A DNA stretch of 35,659 nt from Marinilabiliales bacterium (GCA_002869315.1 PKTD01000034.1:1-35659), one strand, 5' to 3'; positions 17,673 to 27,640 are shown, counted from the stretch's first letter. Program-made: numbers and translations. Notes: generated by a model from the sequence alone, not told the origin.

Positions 17673-20468
17673 ATGAGAAAACTACAATTAATAATTTTAT
17701 CTATTACACTGTTTCTTGCTAGCCCAGGTTTTGCACAGTTAATAACATTAGATCCAACTTTTCCTACCGATCAGGATGCTGTAATTGTAACTTTTAATGC
17801 TGCTCTTGGCAGCGGAGGTTTGGAAGGATATTCAGGTGATGTTTATGCTCATACAGGAGTAATAACAAATAATTCCAACTCAGGTTCCGACTGGAAATAT
17901 GTAAAAGCAGCTTGGAATGAAAACATCCCCGAATGCAAAATGACTAATAAAGGTGGGGATATATGGGAGTTAAATATTTCCCCTTCTATCAGAGAATATT
18001 ATGGTGTTCCTGAGGGGGAATCTATTTTGCAACTTGCATTTGTATTCAGATCTGCCGACGGTAGTTTGGAAGGTAAAACCGAATCAGGTGGAGATATTTT
18101 TTACGATGTGTCGCAGGCTGGTATTCAGGTATTGATAACCCTTCCGGAAGAAAATCAACTAATAGTTGAAACCGATGATATAATTCACATAGAAGGCTCC
18201 AGCACTGATGCCGACTCAACATTCCTTTATAATAATGAAACTCTGCTTTATGCAGGTACTCAAGCCAACTTCCAGTATGATTTAACAGTAACTGCTTCAG
18301 GATTAAATTATGTAAAAGCTGTTGCTAAAAACGCCACTCAAATGGTGGTGGATTCTTTTTCATATTATAACCGTCCGGCAGTTGTTATTGAAGATGTACC
18401 TGATGGAATTATTGATGGTATAAATTATATCGATGACAATACTGTTATATTATGTTTATACGCTCCAATGAAAAACTATGTGTTTGCAATTGGCGATTTT
18501 TCAAATTGGGAAATCAACGATGATGTTTATATGAAGCGCTCATCCGACGGTTCCCGATATTGGGTTCAATTAAATAATTTAGAAGCAGGAAAAGAATATA
18601 TATATCAATATTTTATTGATGGAAACCTGAGAGTTGGAGATCCTTATGCCGACAAAGTTAGCGATCCGTGGAATGATCAGTATATTTCTTCTGCAACGTA
18701 TCCCGATTTAATTGAGTATCCATCAGGAAAAACCAGTGGAATAGCTACAGTTTTCCAGACTGCACAAACTCCTTATGAGTGGCAAATACCGGATTTTTCA
18801 GCCCCTGACCATGAGAATCTGATAATATATGAATTATTAATAAGAGATTTTACTGATGATCATGATTTTCAATCACTTATCGATACGCTTAATTATCTTG
18901 ACAGGTTAGGAGTTAATGCAATTGAACTTATGCCTGTTAATGAGTTTGAAGGTAATCTATCATGGGGTTATAACCCGAATTATTATTTTGCAGTAGATAA
19001 ATATTATGGCCCCAAAGATTCATTTAAGAGTTTCATCGATGCTGCTCATGAAAGAGGCATTGCAGTAATTATGGATATGGTTTTAAACCATGCTTATAAC
19101 TCATGCCCCTTGGTAATGATGTACTGGGATTCACAAAATAATCGCCCTGCTGGTAATAATCCATGGTTTAACGTAGAGTCTCCAAATAATGCATATTCGT
19201 GGGGTTCTGACTTCAACCACGAGAGCCAGGCCACAAAAGACTTTGTTGATAGAGTAAATAAATATTGGCTGGAAGAATATAACATTGATGGCTTTCGTTT
19301 CGACTTTACAAAAGGTTTTACCAATACTCCCGGAGATGGTGGTGGTTACGATCAGTCGCGAATTGATATACTCAAACGTATGAGCAATGTATTATGGGAA
19401 AGCAATCCTGATGCATACGTTATTTTAGAACATTTTGCTGATAACTCTGAAGAGAAAGTTTTGGTTAACAATGGCATGATGATATGGGGAAATATAAATT
19501 ATAATTATAATGAAGCTACTATGGGTTGGAATGATAATTCTAACTTCTCTTGGGTTTCTTATCAGGAAAGAAATTTCAGTTCTCCAAATCTCGTGGGTTA
19601 TATGGAAAGCCATGATGAGGAGAGACTGATGTTTAAAAATAAAGAATATGGAAATTCCAACGGGACAGATTATAATGTAAAAAGTCTTGGAACCGGACTC
19701 GAGAGAAACGGAATGGCGGCAGCATTTTTTATTACTATTCCTGGCCCAAAAATGATTTGGCAGTTTGGGGAATTGGGGTATGATTACTCAATAAATACTT
19801 GTGAAGATGGTTCCATTGATGAGTCATGTCGTGTGGCTCCAAAACCAATACGCTGGGATTATTTTGAAAATTGGCAAAGAGCAAAATTATTTTATGTTTA
19901 TCAGGCATTAATAGAACTTAAGAAAAATGAAGCTGCTTTTAGCACTAACGATTATAGTCTGTCACTTTCAGGGGCAACCAAAAGCATACATCTAAATCAT
20001 GATGATATGGATGTTACTATTATTGGAAACTTTGGAGTGAATACTGAATCTATCAATCCTAACTTCCAGCAAACCGGAACATGGTATGATTATTATACCG
20101 GCAACTCCATTGAAGTAAATAATACTTCATCAACTATAGATTTGGAAGCAGGAGAATATCATATTTATACCACAAAGCAACTCGATACTCCTCAAGTATT
20201 GGGAATCAAAAATATTGATGATGAATCTAACATGAGGATTAATATATATCCAAACCCTGCAAACAATATGATTAATATTAACTTTTTGGATGATAATTAC
20301 TCTAAATCAACCATTGAACTTTATAATATAGAAGGAAAACTAATGAAGAGTCTATATACGGTTCAAAAAAATAACAATATCAGTGTTAACGATATCAGTA
20401 ATGGTATATATATGCTTAAAATAAATACACTGTTTAATATTTATTCCAAGAAGGTTTTAATTAATTAG
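17673..20468 (+). CDS. Secreted GH13 alpha-amylase-family enzyme with type IX sorting domain
   Basis: A 931-residue glycoside hydrolase that should cleave alpha-glucans outside the cell. In order: Sec signal (1-21, ending PGFA), an N-terminal domain of a kind seen in Bacteroidota amylases (about 25-150, with VYAHTGVI and LAFVFRSADGS), a linker or Ig-like segment (150-235), a CBM48/E-set-like domain (about 240-340, VFAIGDFSNW), and the GH13 barrel from about 375. The four GH13 motifs are DMVLNH (D468-H473), GFRFDFTKG (nucleophile D544), VILEHF (acid/base E586) and MESHDEE (D648). Residues about 857-931 form a type IX secretion C-terminal domain (IYPNPANNM, then GIYMLKI and KKVLIN). The normal terminal TAG stop is at 20466-20468. 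It follows susCDE but has its own promoter. It takes the place of the SusG lipoprotein of Bacteroides. Exact linkage specificity is unknown. Confidence 0.93.
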   Translation: MRKLQLIILSITLFLASPGFAQLITLDPTFPTDQDAVIVTFNAALGSGGLEGYSGDVYAHTGVITNNSNSGSDWKYVKAAWNENIPECKMTNKGGDIWELNISPSIREYYGVPEGESILQLAFVFRSADGSLEGKTESGGDIFYDVSQAGIQVLITLPEENQLIVETDDIIHIEGSSTDADSTFLYNNETLLYAGTQANFQYDLTVTASGLNYVKAVAKNATQMVVDSFSYYNRPAVVIEDVPDGIIDGINYIDDNTVILCLYAPMKNYVFAIGDFSNWEINDDVYMKRSSDGSRYWVQLNNLEAGKEYIYQYFIDGNLRVGDPYADKVSDPWNDQYISSATYPDLIEYPSGKTSGIATVFQTAQTPYEWQIPDFSAPDHENLIIYELLIRDFTDDHDFQSLIDTLNYLDRLGVNAIELMPVNEFEGNLSWGYNPNYYFAVDKYYGPKDSFKSFIDAAHERGIAVIMDMVLNHAYNSCPLVMMYWDSQNNRPAGNNPWFNVESPNNAYSWGSDFNHESQATKDFVDRVNKYWLEEYNIDGFRFDFTKGFTNTPGDGGGYDQSRIDILKRMSNVLWESNPDAYVILEHFADNSEEKVLVNNGMMIWGNINYNYNEATMGWNDNSNFSWVSYQERNFSSPNLVGYMESHDEERLMFKNKEYGNSNGTDYNVKSLGTGLERNGMAAAFFITIPGPKMIWQFGELGYDYSINTCEDGSIDESCRVAPKPIRWDYFENWQRAKLFYVYQALIELKKNEAAFSTNDYSLSLSGATKSIHLNHDDMDVTIIGNFGVNTESINPNFQQTGTWYDYYTGNSIEVNNTSSTIDLEAGEYHIYTTKQLDTPQVLGIKNIDDESNMRINIYPNPANNMININFLDDNYSKSTIELYNIEGKLMKSLYTVQKNNNISVNDISNGIYMLKINTLFNIYSKKVLIN

Positions 20469-20493
20469 GATAATACTTATAGGCTAATAAAAT

Positions 20494-20521
20494 AAAAAAC
20501 GGCAATAATGCCGTTTTTTTT
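20494..20521 (+). terminator. Terminator of the amylase gene
   Basis: Stem AAAAAACGGCA with TGCCGTTTTTT, loop ATAA, T run, 26 nt after the stop. Confidence 0.88.
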
Positions 20522-20526
20522 ATGTA

Positions 20527-20556
20527 TAAAAAAACCCTTCCTGTTCAGGAAGGGTT
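20527..20556 (-). terminator. Terminator of the small secreted protein gene
   Basis: Stem AACCCTTCCT/AGGAAGGGTT (20533-20542 with 20547-20556). On the minus strand it is followed by seven T. Confidence 0.88.
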
Positions 20557-20581
20557 CAAACCAAATTAATTAATGAAAAAG

Positions 20582-20848
20582 CTATTTATGCTTGCTTCCA
20601 TCTTTTTTTTCATCCTTCTTCGACATTTTTTTGTCGTTACAGGATTTTTTGTCGAAATCATGTTTGCAACATGATTTTTTAGCGTCACAATTTTTCTTCG
20701 TTTTCGCGTCTTTTGCCTTTTTATCTTTATCGTCATCACCCATTGTTTTTGTGATAGCGATAGTTTCAGTTACCTGAGCGTATGATGTCATTGCCATTCC
20801 ACCCATAAATAACATGCTTAAACTTAATGCTAATAATTTTTTTCTCAT
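20582..20848 (-). CDS. Small secreted Lys/Asp/Cys-rich protein, unknown function
   Basis: An 88-residue protein with a clear Sec signal (MRKKLLALSLSMLFMGGMAM, cleavage near SYA-Q at 24/25). The mature part of about 64 residues is almost all Lys and Asp with a Cys cluster: NCDAKKSCCKHDFDKKSCND. The four Cys, a His and many Asp suggest metal binding or disulfides, but I recognise no family. It has its own terminator (20527-20556) and ends in TAG. It is divergent from the RprXY-like two-component genes, with a 215-bp shared spacer, so it could be a target of that system. A chance ORF is unlikely given the signal peptide and terminator. Confidence 0.8.
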   Translation of the reverse strand: MRKKLLALSLSMLFMGGMAMTSYAQVTETIAITKTMGDDDKDKKAKDAKTKKNCDAKKSCCKHDFDKKSCNDKKMSKKDEKKDGSKHK

Positions 20849-21038
20849 CGGTATAAATATTAAATATGTTTTTTAATCTTAATTTCTTTTTGTAGTTTTA
20901 CTCATTCTGTAAAAGTATTCAAAATACCTTTATTTGCACATGACAAAACTAATTGGTTTAAAACAGGCCTGCTGTTAACCGGCTGTTAATAACTGTTAAT
21001 AATATGTTAATTCCAAAAATTAAATCGCCCCATTGGCT

Positions 21039-21046
21039 TAATTTTG
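21039..21046 (+). promoter_or_regulatory. Possible -7 box (TAATTTTG) of the two-component operon
   Basis: An exact TAnnTTTG match ending 17 nt before the GTG start at 21064. It would give a very short leader. Confidence 0.4.
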
Positions 21047-21063
21047 ATTAAATATTCGATAAA

Positions 21064-22350
21064 GTGAATAAGAGGACACTAAGATTAATAATAGTTTTAA
21101 GTTCAATAGCATTGGCAGGGATAGTATTTACCCAGGTATATTGGGTGAAGGAAGCTGTGGATTTGAAAAAGGAACAGTTTGACAACAGTGTCCGTATTGC
21201 CAGCAAAAGCGTAGTTAATCAGTTTCTTAATCAGATGAGCGACAGTATTTTTAAAGAAAAAATCTATTTGCTTTCTTGCAGAAAAGATCACCTGGTAATT
21301 ACTGATTATATACAGCCAACATTACTCGATTCATTAATAGATTCAGAATTTGGGTGTATGCATATTGGCAATAAGTATTATTATGGCATTTATAATAAAC
21401 CAAGTGGTAAGTTTGTTGCAGGCAACTTTGAAAACTATGAAGAAAAAATTAGAAATTCTGAATTCCAGTTTTCTCTATATAGTATTTATAGGCCCGGCGA
21501 CTATTATTTAAGTATTTACTTTCCTTCTAGTACTAGTTATGTAATTAGTAAGATGAAAAGAATGATAGCCTTTTCAGCCATATTGCTTATAGTGCTTATA
21601 ACATCACATATATTTGTCGTTTATACTATTTTCCGACAGAAAAAATTATCGGAAATTAAAAATGATTTCATTAATAATTTAACGCATGAGTTTAAAACAC
21701 CTATTGCTACAACCTCACTGGCGGCAGAAATGCTTGTAAAGGAAAACATCAATAAAATCCCATTAAAAGTCAAGAAATATGCCAATGTAATACTGTATGA
21801 AAATACTCGTTTACAAACTCAGGTTGAGCAAATTTTAAGGATCGCTTCCCTCGAAAAGGGTAATTTCAATTTCAAATACGAGAAAATTGATATCCATCAA
21901 TTGATAAGTAGTGTGATAGTAAGTTTTGAACTCCGAATTGAAAAAAGTAAAGCAAGAATAACCACAAAATTAAATGCCAAGGATAGTGTTGTTTCAACTG
22001 ATATAACCCACTTAACAAATGTGATTTATAATTTGGTTGATAATGCAATGAAATATTCCCCAAAAGTTCCTGAAATAATTATAGAAACTAAAAATTCTAA
22101 AAAAGGCATTTTAATAAAAGTTGAAGATAAGGGTATTGGCATAGCAAAAAAATATCATAAGGATGTTTTTAAAAACTTATTCCGCATCCCCATGGGTAAT
22201 ATTCAGGATGTAAGAGGTTTTGGCTTAGGCTTGTATTACTCAAAATATGTAGTTGAAAGTTTAGGAGGTAGTATTGACTTACAAAGTGAAATTGGAAAAG
22301 GCTCAACTTTTGAAGTATATTTACCGATGAAAAAGTTAAAGAAAATGTAA
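21064..22350 (+). CDS. rprX: Sensor histidine kinase, RprX-like
   Basis: A 428-residue inner-membrane sensor kinase. TM1 spans about residues 7-26, an extracytoplasmic sensor region of about 140 residues follows, and TM2 is about 168-190. The HisKA domain carries the phosphorylated His208 in NNLTHEFKTPIATTS. The ATPase domain shows N (YNLVDNAMKYSP), G1 (EDKGIGIAKKYH) and G2 (GFGLGLYYSKYVVE) boxes, ending GKGSTFEVYLP. The start is GTG; no ATG in the frame gives a complete TM1. Gene order and domain content match the RprX-RprY pair of Bacteroidales, so the symbol is a similarity call. The response regulator follows after 41 nt. The signal is unknown. Confidence 0.88.
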   Translation: MNKRTLRLIIVLSSIALAGIVFTQVYWVKEAVDLKKEQFDNSVRIASKSVVNQFLNQMSDSIFKEKIYLLSCRKDHLVITDYIQPTLLDSLIDSEFGCMHIGNKYYYGIYNKPSGKFVAGNFENYEEKIRNSEFQFSLYSIYRPGDYYLSIYFPSSTSYVISKMKRMIAFSAILLIVLITSHIFVVYTIFRQKKLSEIKNDFINNLTHEFKTPIATTSLAAEMLVKENINKIPLKVKKYANVILYENTRLQTQVEQILRIASLEKGNFNFKYEKIDIHQLISSVIVSFELRIEKSKARITTKLNAKDSVVSTDITHLTNVIYNLVDNAMKYSPKVPEIIIETKNSKKGILIKVEDKGIGIAKKYHKDVFKNLFRIPMGNIQDVRGFGLGLYYSKYVVESLGGSIDLQSEIGKGSTFEVYLPMKKLKKM

Positions 22351-22391
22351 GTATCTAGATATTATATCGTAGATAAATAAATAAACATGAT

Positions 22392-23108
22392 ATGAATGAA
22401 GGTGAAGAGAAAAATAAGGTAAAAATCTTATTCGTTGAAGATGATCCAAATTTGAGTATGGTTCTTAAGAATTACCTTGAGATGATTGGCTATGAGGTTG
22501 ACCATGGTAAAGATGGCGAAGAGGGTTTAAGTTTGTTTAAATCTAATAGTTATGATATAGCTATACTTGATATTATGATGCCTAAAAAAGACGGACTTAC
22601 CTTAGCATCCGAAATTAAGGAAATACAAGCATCAATACCTATAATTTTCCTTACTGCAAAGAACCAAAAGGAAGACAAACTCGAAGGTTTTAAGCAGGGT
22701 TGCGACGATTATATAACAAAGCCTTTTAGCACTGAAGAACTTAATTTAAGAGTAAAAGCCATACTCAAAAGGTGTAAAAATATGGAGATGTCGTCTACAC
22801 CTGTAATTGAAAAATATAATATTGGAAAATTTCTGTTCGACTCAACTAATTTGGTTTTAACCTTAGATGAAGATGAGAAACGACTCACTCGTAAAGAAGC
22901 ATCTTTGCTAAAATTGCTTTGCGAAAACAAAAATGAGTTGCTGGCAAGGGAGGTTGCTCTTGAGACAGTTTGGGGAGAAAACGACTATTTTATTGGCAGA
23001 AGCATGGATGTTTTTATTGCCAAACTTCGTAAATATTTAAAAGCTGACCCCAATGTTAAAATCACAAATGTTCATGGCATTGGGTTCAAACTTGAGATCG
23101 AAGAGTAA
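22392..23108 (+). CDS. rprY: OmpR-family response regulator, RprY-like
   Basis: A 238-residue DNA-binding regulator paired with the kinase directly upstream. The receiver domain (about 10-125) has the acidic pair in FVEDD (E16-D18), phospho-acceptor D60 in AILDIMMPKKDG, T88 and K110 in YITKPFS. The C-terminal winged helix has RLTRKEASLLKLLCENKN, the recognition region GRSMDVFIAKLRKYL and the wing TNVHGIGFKLE. It converges on the oligopeptidase gene with only 8 nt between the stops and no visible terminator, so the two transcripts probably overlap at their 3' ends. Confidence 0.93.
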   Translation: MNEGEEKNKVKILFVEDDPNLSMVLKNYLEMIGYEVDHGKDGEEGLSLFKSNSYDIAILDIMMPKKDGLTLASEIKEIQASIPIIFLTAKNQKEDKLEGFKQGCDDYITKPFSTEELNLRVKAILKRCKNMEMSSTPVIEKYNIGKFLFDSTNLVLTLDEDEKRLTRKEASLLKLLCENKNELLAREVALETVWGENDYFIGRSMDVFIAKLRKYLKADPNVKITNVHGIGFKLEIEE

Positions 23109-23116
23109 TAAATGTA

Positions 23117-25156
23117 TTAATCATCATCAAGTAACATTAACAGAAAAGAATATTTCATTGCAGTTTCTTTAAATATCTCAAACCTTCCGGAAGCTCCACC
23201 ATGGCCAAAATCCATATTCGTCCATAATAATAAGGGATTACTATCGGTTTTTAATTTCCGTAATTTAGCAACCCATTTGGCTGGTTCCCAATACTGTACC
23301 TGTGAGTCGTGCAAACCTGTCGTTACAAGCATTGCAGGATATTCCTTTGCCTCAACATTATCATAAGGAGAATAAGAAAGCATATATTTATAATACTTTT
23401 CATCATTTGGGTTTCCCCACTCATCATATTCGCCAGTTGTAAGTGGTATTGATTCATCTAACATTGTGGTAATAACATCCACAAAAGGAACTGCTGCCAA
23501 TATACCTTTAAATAATTCGGGACGCATATTTATAATACTTCCCATTAATAATCCTCCGGCACTTCCGCCATAGGCAAATAATTTTTCTGATACAGTATAT
23601 TTTTCTGATATTAAATATTCTGCAACATCTATAAAATCAAAAAAAGTATTCTTCTTATTCAATAATTTTCCATCTTCGTACCACTTTCTACCTAACTCTT
23701 CGCCTCCTCTAATATGTGCAATGGCAAAAATAAAACCTCTGTCAAGCAAACTTAATCTGGCTGATCTAAATGTTGACTCTACAGTAATTCCATAGGAGCC
23801 ATACCCATAAAGCAATAGAGGGTTATTGCCATCTTTAATTAGCCCTTTTTTATAAACAATAGAAACAGGCACTTCCACCCCATCTCGTGATTTTGCATAT
23901 ATCCTTTCGGTAACATATTTATCAGAATTATAATCTCCTACTACCTCATCAACTTTTATTAAGTACTTATTTCCGTTATTCAAATTATAATTATAAACCG
24001 ATCTCGGTGTTTTTAGTGAAGTATAAGCATAACGAAACTCATTACTCTTATAATTTGGGTTTTGCATGCCCATGGCAAAATAATCATCCTCAAGGAATTT
24101 AATATAATGATATTTGGAAGTATTTATATCAACCACCCTAAATCTTGGAAGTCCGTTTTCTCTTTCAAAAATTATATAATGGTTTTCAAACTCCTCAATA
24201 TCTTCAAGAAGAATATTATCAATATGGGAATGTATTTCTTTCCAGTTTTTAAAGTTTGTATCATTATCCTTTACCTCCATAATTTTAAAATTAGGAGCAT
24301 TATAGTTCGTTAGGATTATAAATCTTTCACCCTGATGATAAATACTGTATTCAAGGTCCTTTTCCCTTTTATTAAAAATTGTAAACTTTCCTTCAGGATT
24401 ATCGGCCTGCAAAATTCTATACTCATCAGAAGTAGTGCTTTTGCTTCCAATTACCAGGAACTTATCTGATTTAGTTTTATAAATATAGGTAGTAAAAGTT
24501 GAATCCTTCTCATGATAAATAAGTTTATCCTCTTCAACAGATGTTCCTAGTATATGTTTATAAATCTTATAGGGCCTGAGGGTTTCATCTTTAACTGTGT
24601 AAAAAACTGTTTTATTATCATTGGCCCAGCACATATTGCCAGAAGTATTTTTTATTTCATCATCCAAAACTGCACCAGTCTTAAGATTTTTGAACTTAAT
24701 AGTGTACTTCCTTCTACTAACAGTATCTACGCTAAATGCTAATAAATTGCTATTGTCACTAATCTCCCATGAACCAATATTAAAATAAGAGTATCCTTCG
24801 GCCATTTTATTTCCATCCAGCATTACTTCCTCAGAACTGCTTTCTTCCAATGCCCGGCGACAATAAACAGGGTATTCACTTCCTTGTATAAAACGATGAT
24901 AATATTTATAAGCTTTTAATACAAAAGGTACTGACTCATCATCCTGTTTTATACGTCCTACAATTTCATCATAAATTTGTTTTTGTAAGCCTTCAGTTGA
25001 TTTCAATACATCTTTAGTATAATTATTCTCTTTTTCAAGATAATCAATTACCTCCTGATTATCTCTATCATTGAGCCAATAATAATCATCATGACGTATA
25101 TGACCGAATTCATTAAAAATTTTAGTATCAATTTTAGCAATTGGAATTTTGCTCAT
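23117..25156 (-). CDS. ptrB: Oligopeptidase B (S9A prolyl-oligopeptidase family)
   Basis: A serine peptidase that cleaves short peptides after Arg or Lys. The N-terminal part is a seven-blade propeller starting IPIAKIDTK then DDYYWLND. The C-terminal hydrolase domain has the nucleophile in GGSAGG, Asp in LHDSQV and His in FGHGGASGR. With the ATG at 25156 the triad falls at S532, D617 and H652, the numbering I recall for E. coli oligopeptidase B, which supports this start. A GTG at 25183 would add nine residues. The acidic residues around LTTGEYDEWGNP fit the trypsin-like specificity of the family. No signal peptide is seen, so it is probably cytoplasmic, working with the two M24B peptidases in peptide breakdown. 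It is transcribed alone or as the last gene after the TonB receptor (79-nt gap). Confidence 0.93.
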   Translation of the reverse strand: MSKIPIAKIDTKIFNEFGHIRHDDYYWLNDRDNQEVIDYLEKENNYTKDVLKSTEGLQKQIYDEIVGRIKQDDESVPFVLKAYKYYHRFIQGSEYPVYCRRALEESSSEEVMLDGNKMAEGYSYFNIGSWEISDNSNLLAFSVDTVSRRKYTIKFKNLKTGAVLDDEIKNTSGNMCWANDNKTVFYTVKDETLRPYKIYKHILGTSVEEDKLIYHEKDSTFTTYIYKTKSDKFLVIGSKSTTSDEYRILQADNPEGKFTIFNKREKDLEYSIYHQGERFIILTNYNAPNFKIMEVKDNDTNFKNWKEIHSHIDNILLEDIEEFENHYIIFERENGLPRFRVVDINTSKYHYIKFLEDDYFAMGMQNPNYKSNEFRYAYTSLKTPRSVYNYNLNNGNKYLIKVDEVVGDYNSDKYVTERIYAKSRDGVEVPVSIVYKKGLIKDGNNPLLLYGYGSYGITVESTFRSARLSLLDRGFIFAIAHIRGGEELGRKWYEDGKLLNKKNTFFDFIDVAEYLISEKYTVSEKLFAYGGSAGGLLMGSIINMRPELFKGILAAVPFVDVITTMLDESIPLTTGEYDEWGNPNDEKYYKYMLSYSPYDNVEAKEYPAMLVTTGLHDSQVQYWEPAKWVAKLRKLKTDSNPLLLWTNMDFGHGGASGRFEIFKETAMKYSFLLMLLDDD

Positions 25157-25235
25157 AAAATTTGATTTTGAATTTTGACTCACGAATATTGACTAATTGT
25201 TTTAATTGCCAATAGAATGAGATATTTAGAATAAA

Positions 25236-27569
25236 CTAAAAATAAAGACTTACACCCAGGCTTGGCATAAACGGAAGTTGATAAACTACCTCATTGGTAA
25301 CTAAATCCACATAGAAAATATTTTTTCTGTCGTATACATTAGTGACGCTAAGATTAGTTACTAGTTTGGTATTTGCTGCCAAAAAGAAATTTCTTTTAAT
25401 ATCTATATCCAATCGATGGTATGTTGGTAATCTACCCTGAAAAATTTCATCATACAATATACCCAATTGTCCATTCTCATATATATAATTTGAATTTATG
25501 CCATTTGGAAAAGTGAGGTGCTCATAAAATCCCTGTACTTGTGTAAATGGGAATCCTGTACCAAAATTCCATCTTGCGCTAAACTCCCACTGTTTTCTTT
25601 GACCAGTTATATACGACATTATCATATTGATATTATGACGTCTATCGAAGTGAGGGGTATAAGTAATCATATTACCATCTTTGTCTTCATATTGACGTTC
25701 TACAAAACCAAGCGAGTAAACTACCCAAAAATAAAATTTATTATAGTCATATTTTAATACCATATCGGCACCATATGCCTGTCCTTTTTCTATAATAAAA
25801 TCTTTAGTCTCAACATCAGAAGCCCCTGTTGGAGGTTTATTATTTTCATCATAGATTTTAAATCTATTGATATTTGTTAACTGTGGAAAATACTTATAAT
25901 AACCTTCAATATTTAAACTTAATCTATTGCTTAAGTCAATTTCTGCACCAATAATAGCATGTGTTGATTTTTGTAGTTTGCTATTAACATCTTTTCCATC
26001 AAATGTTTCAGGCAGGTTAGTTGGTCCTGTAAGGAAACCTGAAAAAAGGTTAACTACATCTCTATCGGAGGAAGCGGCTATAAGATTTTGGGAATACATA
26101 CCACCGGCAAATTTAAAACGTAAGCCAGGTGTGGCATTATATTTTACTGCCAGTCGAGGTTCAGGTGAAATCTCTGCCATTGAAGCATACCATTGAAGAC
26201 GTACACCTGGCTCAATAATAAATTTTCCAAGAATAGATTTGTATTTAAAATAAATCCCCAGTTGGGTAGTATTTTCCGACTGTTCTATTTTGCTTCCAAC
26301 AAAGTTTACCAATTCATAATCAGTCCTGTAGCCTTCAAGTTCGATTCCATATTTAAATTCATCTTTTCCGATGAAATAAGTAAAATCCAATCCTCCATTA
26401 AAGCCACCTATAGAACTTGAACGATTGGAAAGAGTGGTTGAATTTATACTACTTGTGTATTCAGAATATGCAAATCTACCTTCCAGTAGTACTGGTGATT
26501 TACCGGGAATAACAACAAAGTTAGCACCTCCACCATAAGAGTTCCAACCAAAATCAGAAATGGATTTATAATTATTTACTTTATCATTGAAGTTAAATCC
26601 AAACAAACTAAATTTTGATCCATTACCTGCACTTATAGTTGCTTTACCGTAAACATCCAAAAAATTAAAAGGAAGTCCGTCTTCATCAATATAATCATAT
26701 AACACCTTTGAACTTTGCTCAAGATAAGAGTTTTTAACCGACAGTATAAATGTAGCACTCCCTTTTCCGGGCTCTTTTTGTTTAACAATTGGCGCCTCCA
26801 AAACAGCCTTTGCACCAAATGTGGAAGCACTGACTGAACCAGAAAAACGTTTTTTATTTCCGTCTTTTGTTGTGATGTCCATAACTGAAGAAATACGACC
26901 ACCATGTTCAGCATTATAACCACCGGTATAAATGTCTGCGTTCCTTATTAATTCTGTTTCAAAAACCGAGAATAAACCAATTGAATGGAATGGATTATAA
27001 ATCATCATACCATCCAGCATTACTTTATTCTGTATAGGAGATCCTCCACGGATATAAAATTGTCCTCCCTGATCTCCCGTAAATACAACTCCTGGTATTA
27101 CCTGCAAATACTGGGCAATATCTGCCTGCCCGCCAATACTGGGTATTGCTTTTATTTCTTTAGGTGTAATCTTTACTACTGATGTTCTGGTTTCTGTTCT
27201 TGCGGCTATACGTTCACCACTAATGGTAACTGTTTCCAGTTCAAAAGATGATTTCTTTAAATATAATTGTTTATCTAATATCTTATTGTCTTCAAGTAAA
27301 ACAGGTATATTAATTGTGTCGAAACCTAAATATGTAACCTGCAATATGTAAGATCCCTGGGGCACTCTGCTAATAAGGAAGTAACCATTAATATCTGCTG
27401 ATCCACCAAAATTTGTTCCTTTCAGTATAACATTTGAAAACATTGCAGGCTCACCAGTCTCCTCTTCATAGATAAAACCACGTATAGCAGCATTTTGTGC
27501 AACAGTATAAATCGGCAATAAAACGACACTTAACAATAAGGCTATCAGTAATTTATATTTTAACATCAT
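25236..27569 (-). CDS. TonB-dependent receptor with carboxypeptidase-regulatory-like N-terminus
   Basis: A 777-residue outer-membrane receptor from the ATG at 27569. The frame can reach a TTG at 27602, but the ATG places the Sec signal (MMLKYKLLIALLLSVVLLP, ending VAQ) at the N-terminus. A CarboxypepD_reg-like domain (IRGFIYEEETGEPAMFSNV) covers about residues 27-110, followed by ETVTISGERI and a plug (YLQVIPGVVFTGDQGGQFYI then RGGSPIQNKVMLDG). The barrel ends in LGVSLYF followed by TAG, the normal C-terminal Phe of outer-membrane proteins. It lacks the SusC signature and has no SusD partner, so the substrate (metal chelate, peptide, vitamin or other) is unknown. It lies between oligopeptidase B and the LiaF/PspC pair. 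Confidence 0.92.
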   Translation of the reverse strand: MMLKYKLLIALLLSVVLLPIYTVAQNAAIRGFIYEEETGEPAMFSNVILKGTNFGGSADINGYFLISRVPQGSYILQVTYLGFDTINIPVLLEDNKILDKQLYLKKSSFELETVTISGERIAARTETRTSVVKITPKEIKAIPSIGGQADIAQYLQVIPGVVFTGDQGGQFYIRGGSPIQNKVMLDGMMIYNPFHSIGLFSVFETELIRNADIYTGGYNAEHGGRISSVMDITTKDGNKKRFSGSVSASTFGAKAVLEAPIVKQKEPGKGSATFILSVKNSYLEQSSKVLYDYIDEDGLPFNFLDVYGKATISAGNGSKFSLFGFNFNDKVNNYKSISDFGWNSYGGGANFVVIPGKSPVLLEGRFAYSEYTSSINSTTLSNRSSSIGGFNGGLDFTYFIGKDEFKYGIELEGYRTDYELVNFVGSKIEQSENTTQLGIYFKYKSILGKFIIEPGVRLQWYASMAEISPEPRLAVKYNATPGLRFKFAGGMYSQNLIAASSDRDVVNLFSGFLTGPTNLPETFDGKDVNSKLQKSTHAIIGAEIDLSNRLSLNIEGYYKYFPQLTNINRFKIYDENNKPPTGASDVETKDFIIEKGQAYGADMVLKYDYNKFYFWVVYSLGFVERQYEDKDGNMITYTPHFDRRHNINMIMSYITGQRKQWEFSARWNFGTGFPFTQVQGFYEHLTFPNGINSNYIYENGQLGILYDEIFQGRLPTYHRLDIDIKRNFFLAANTKLVTNLSVTNVYDRKNIFYVDLVTNEVVYQLPFMPSLGVSLYF

Positions 27570-27640
27570 TTCTGAGCAATTTTTTAAAAAATAAACGCCC
27601 AAATTACTTAAAAAGTATTAACACATTGCCTTATTGAGCA

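Noticed and set aside
25927-26196. An 89-residue ORF on the plus strand
   Set aside because: It is antisense to the TonB receptor barrel and shows no signal peptide, promoter or known motif.
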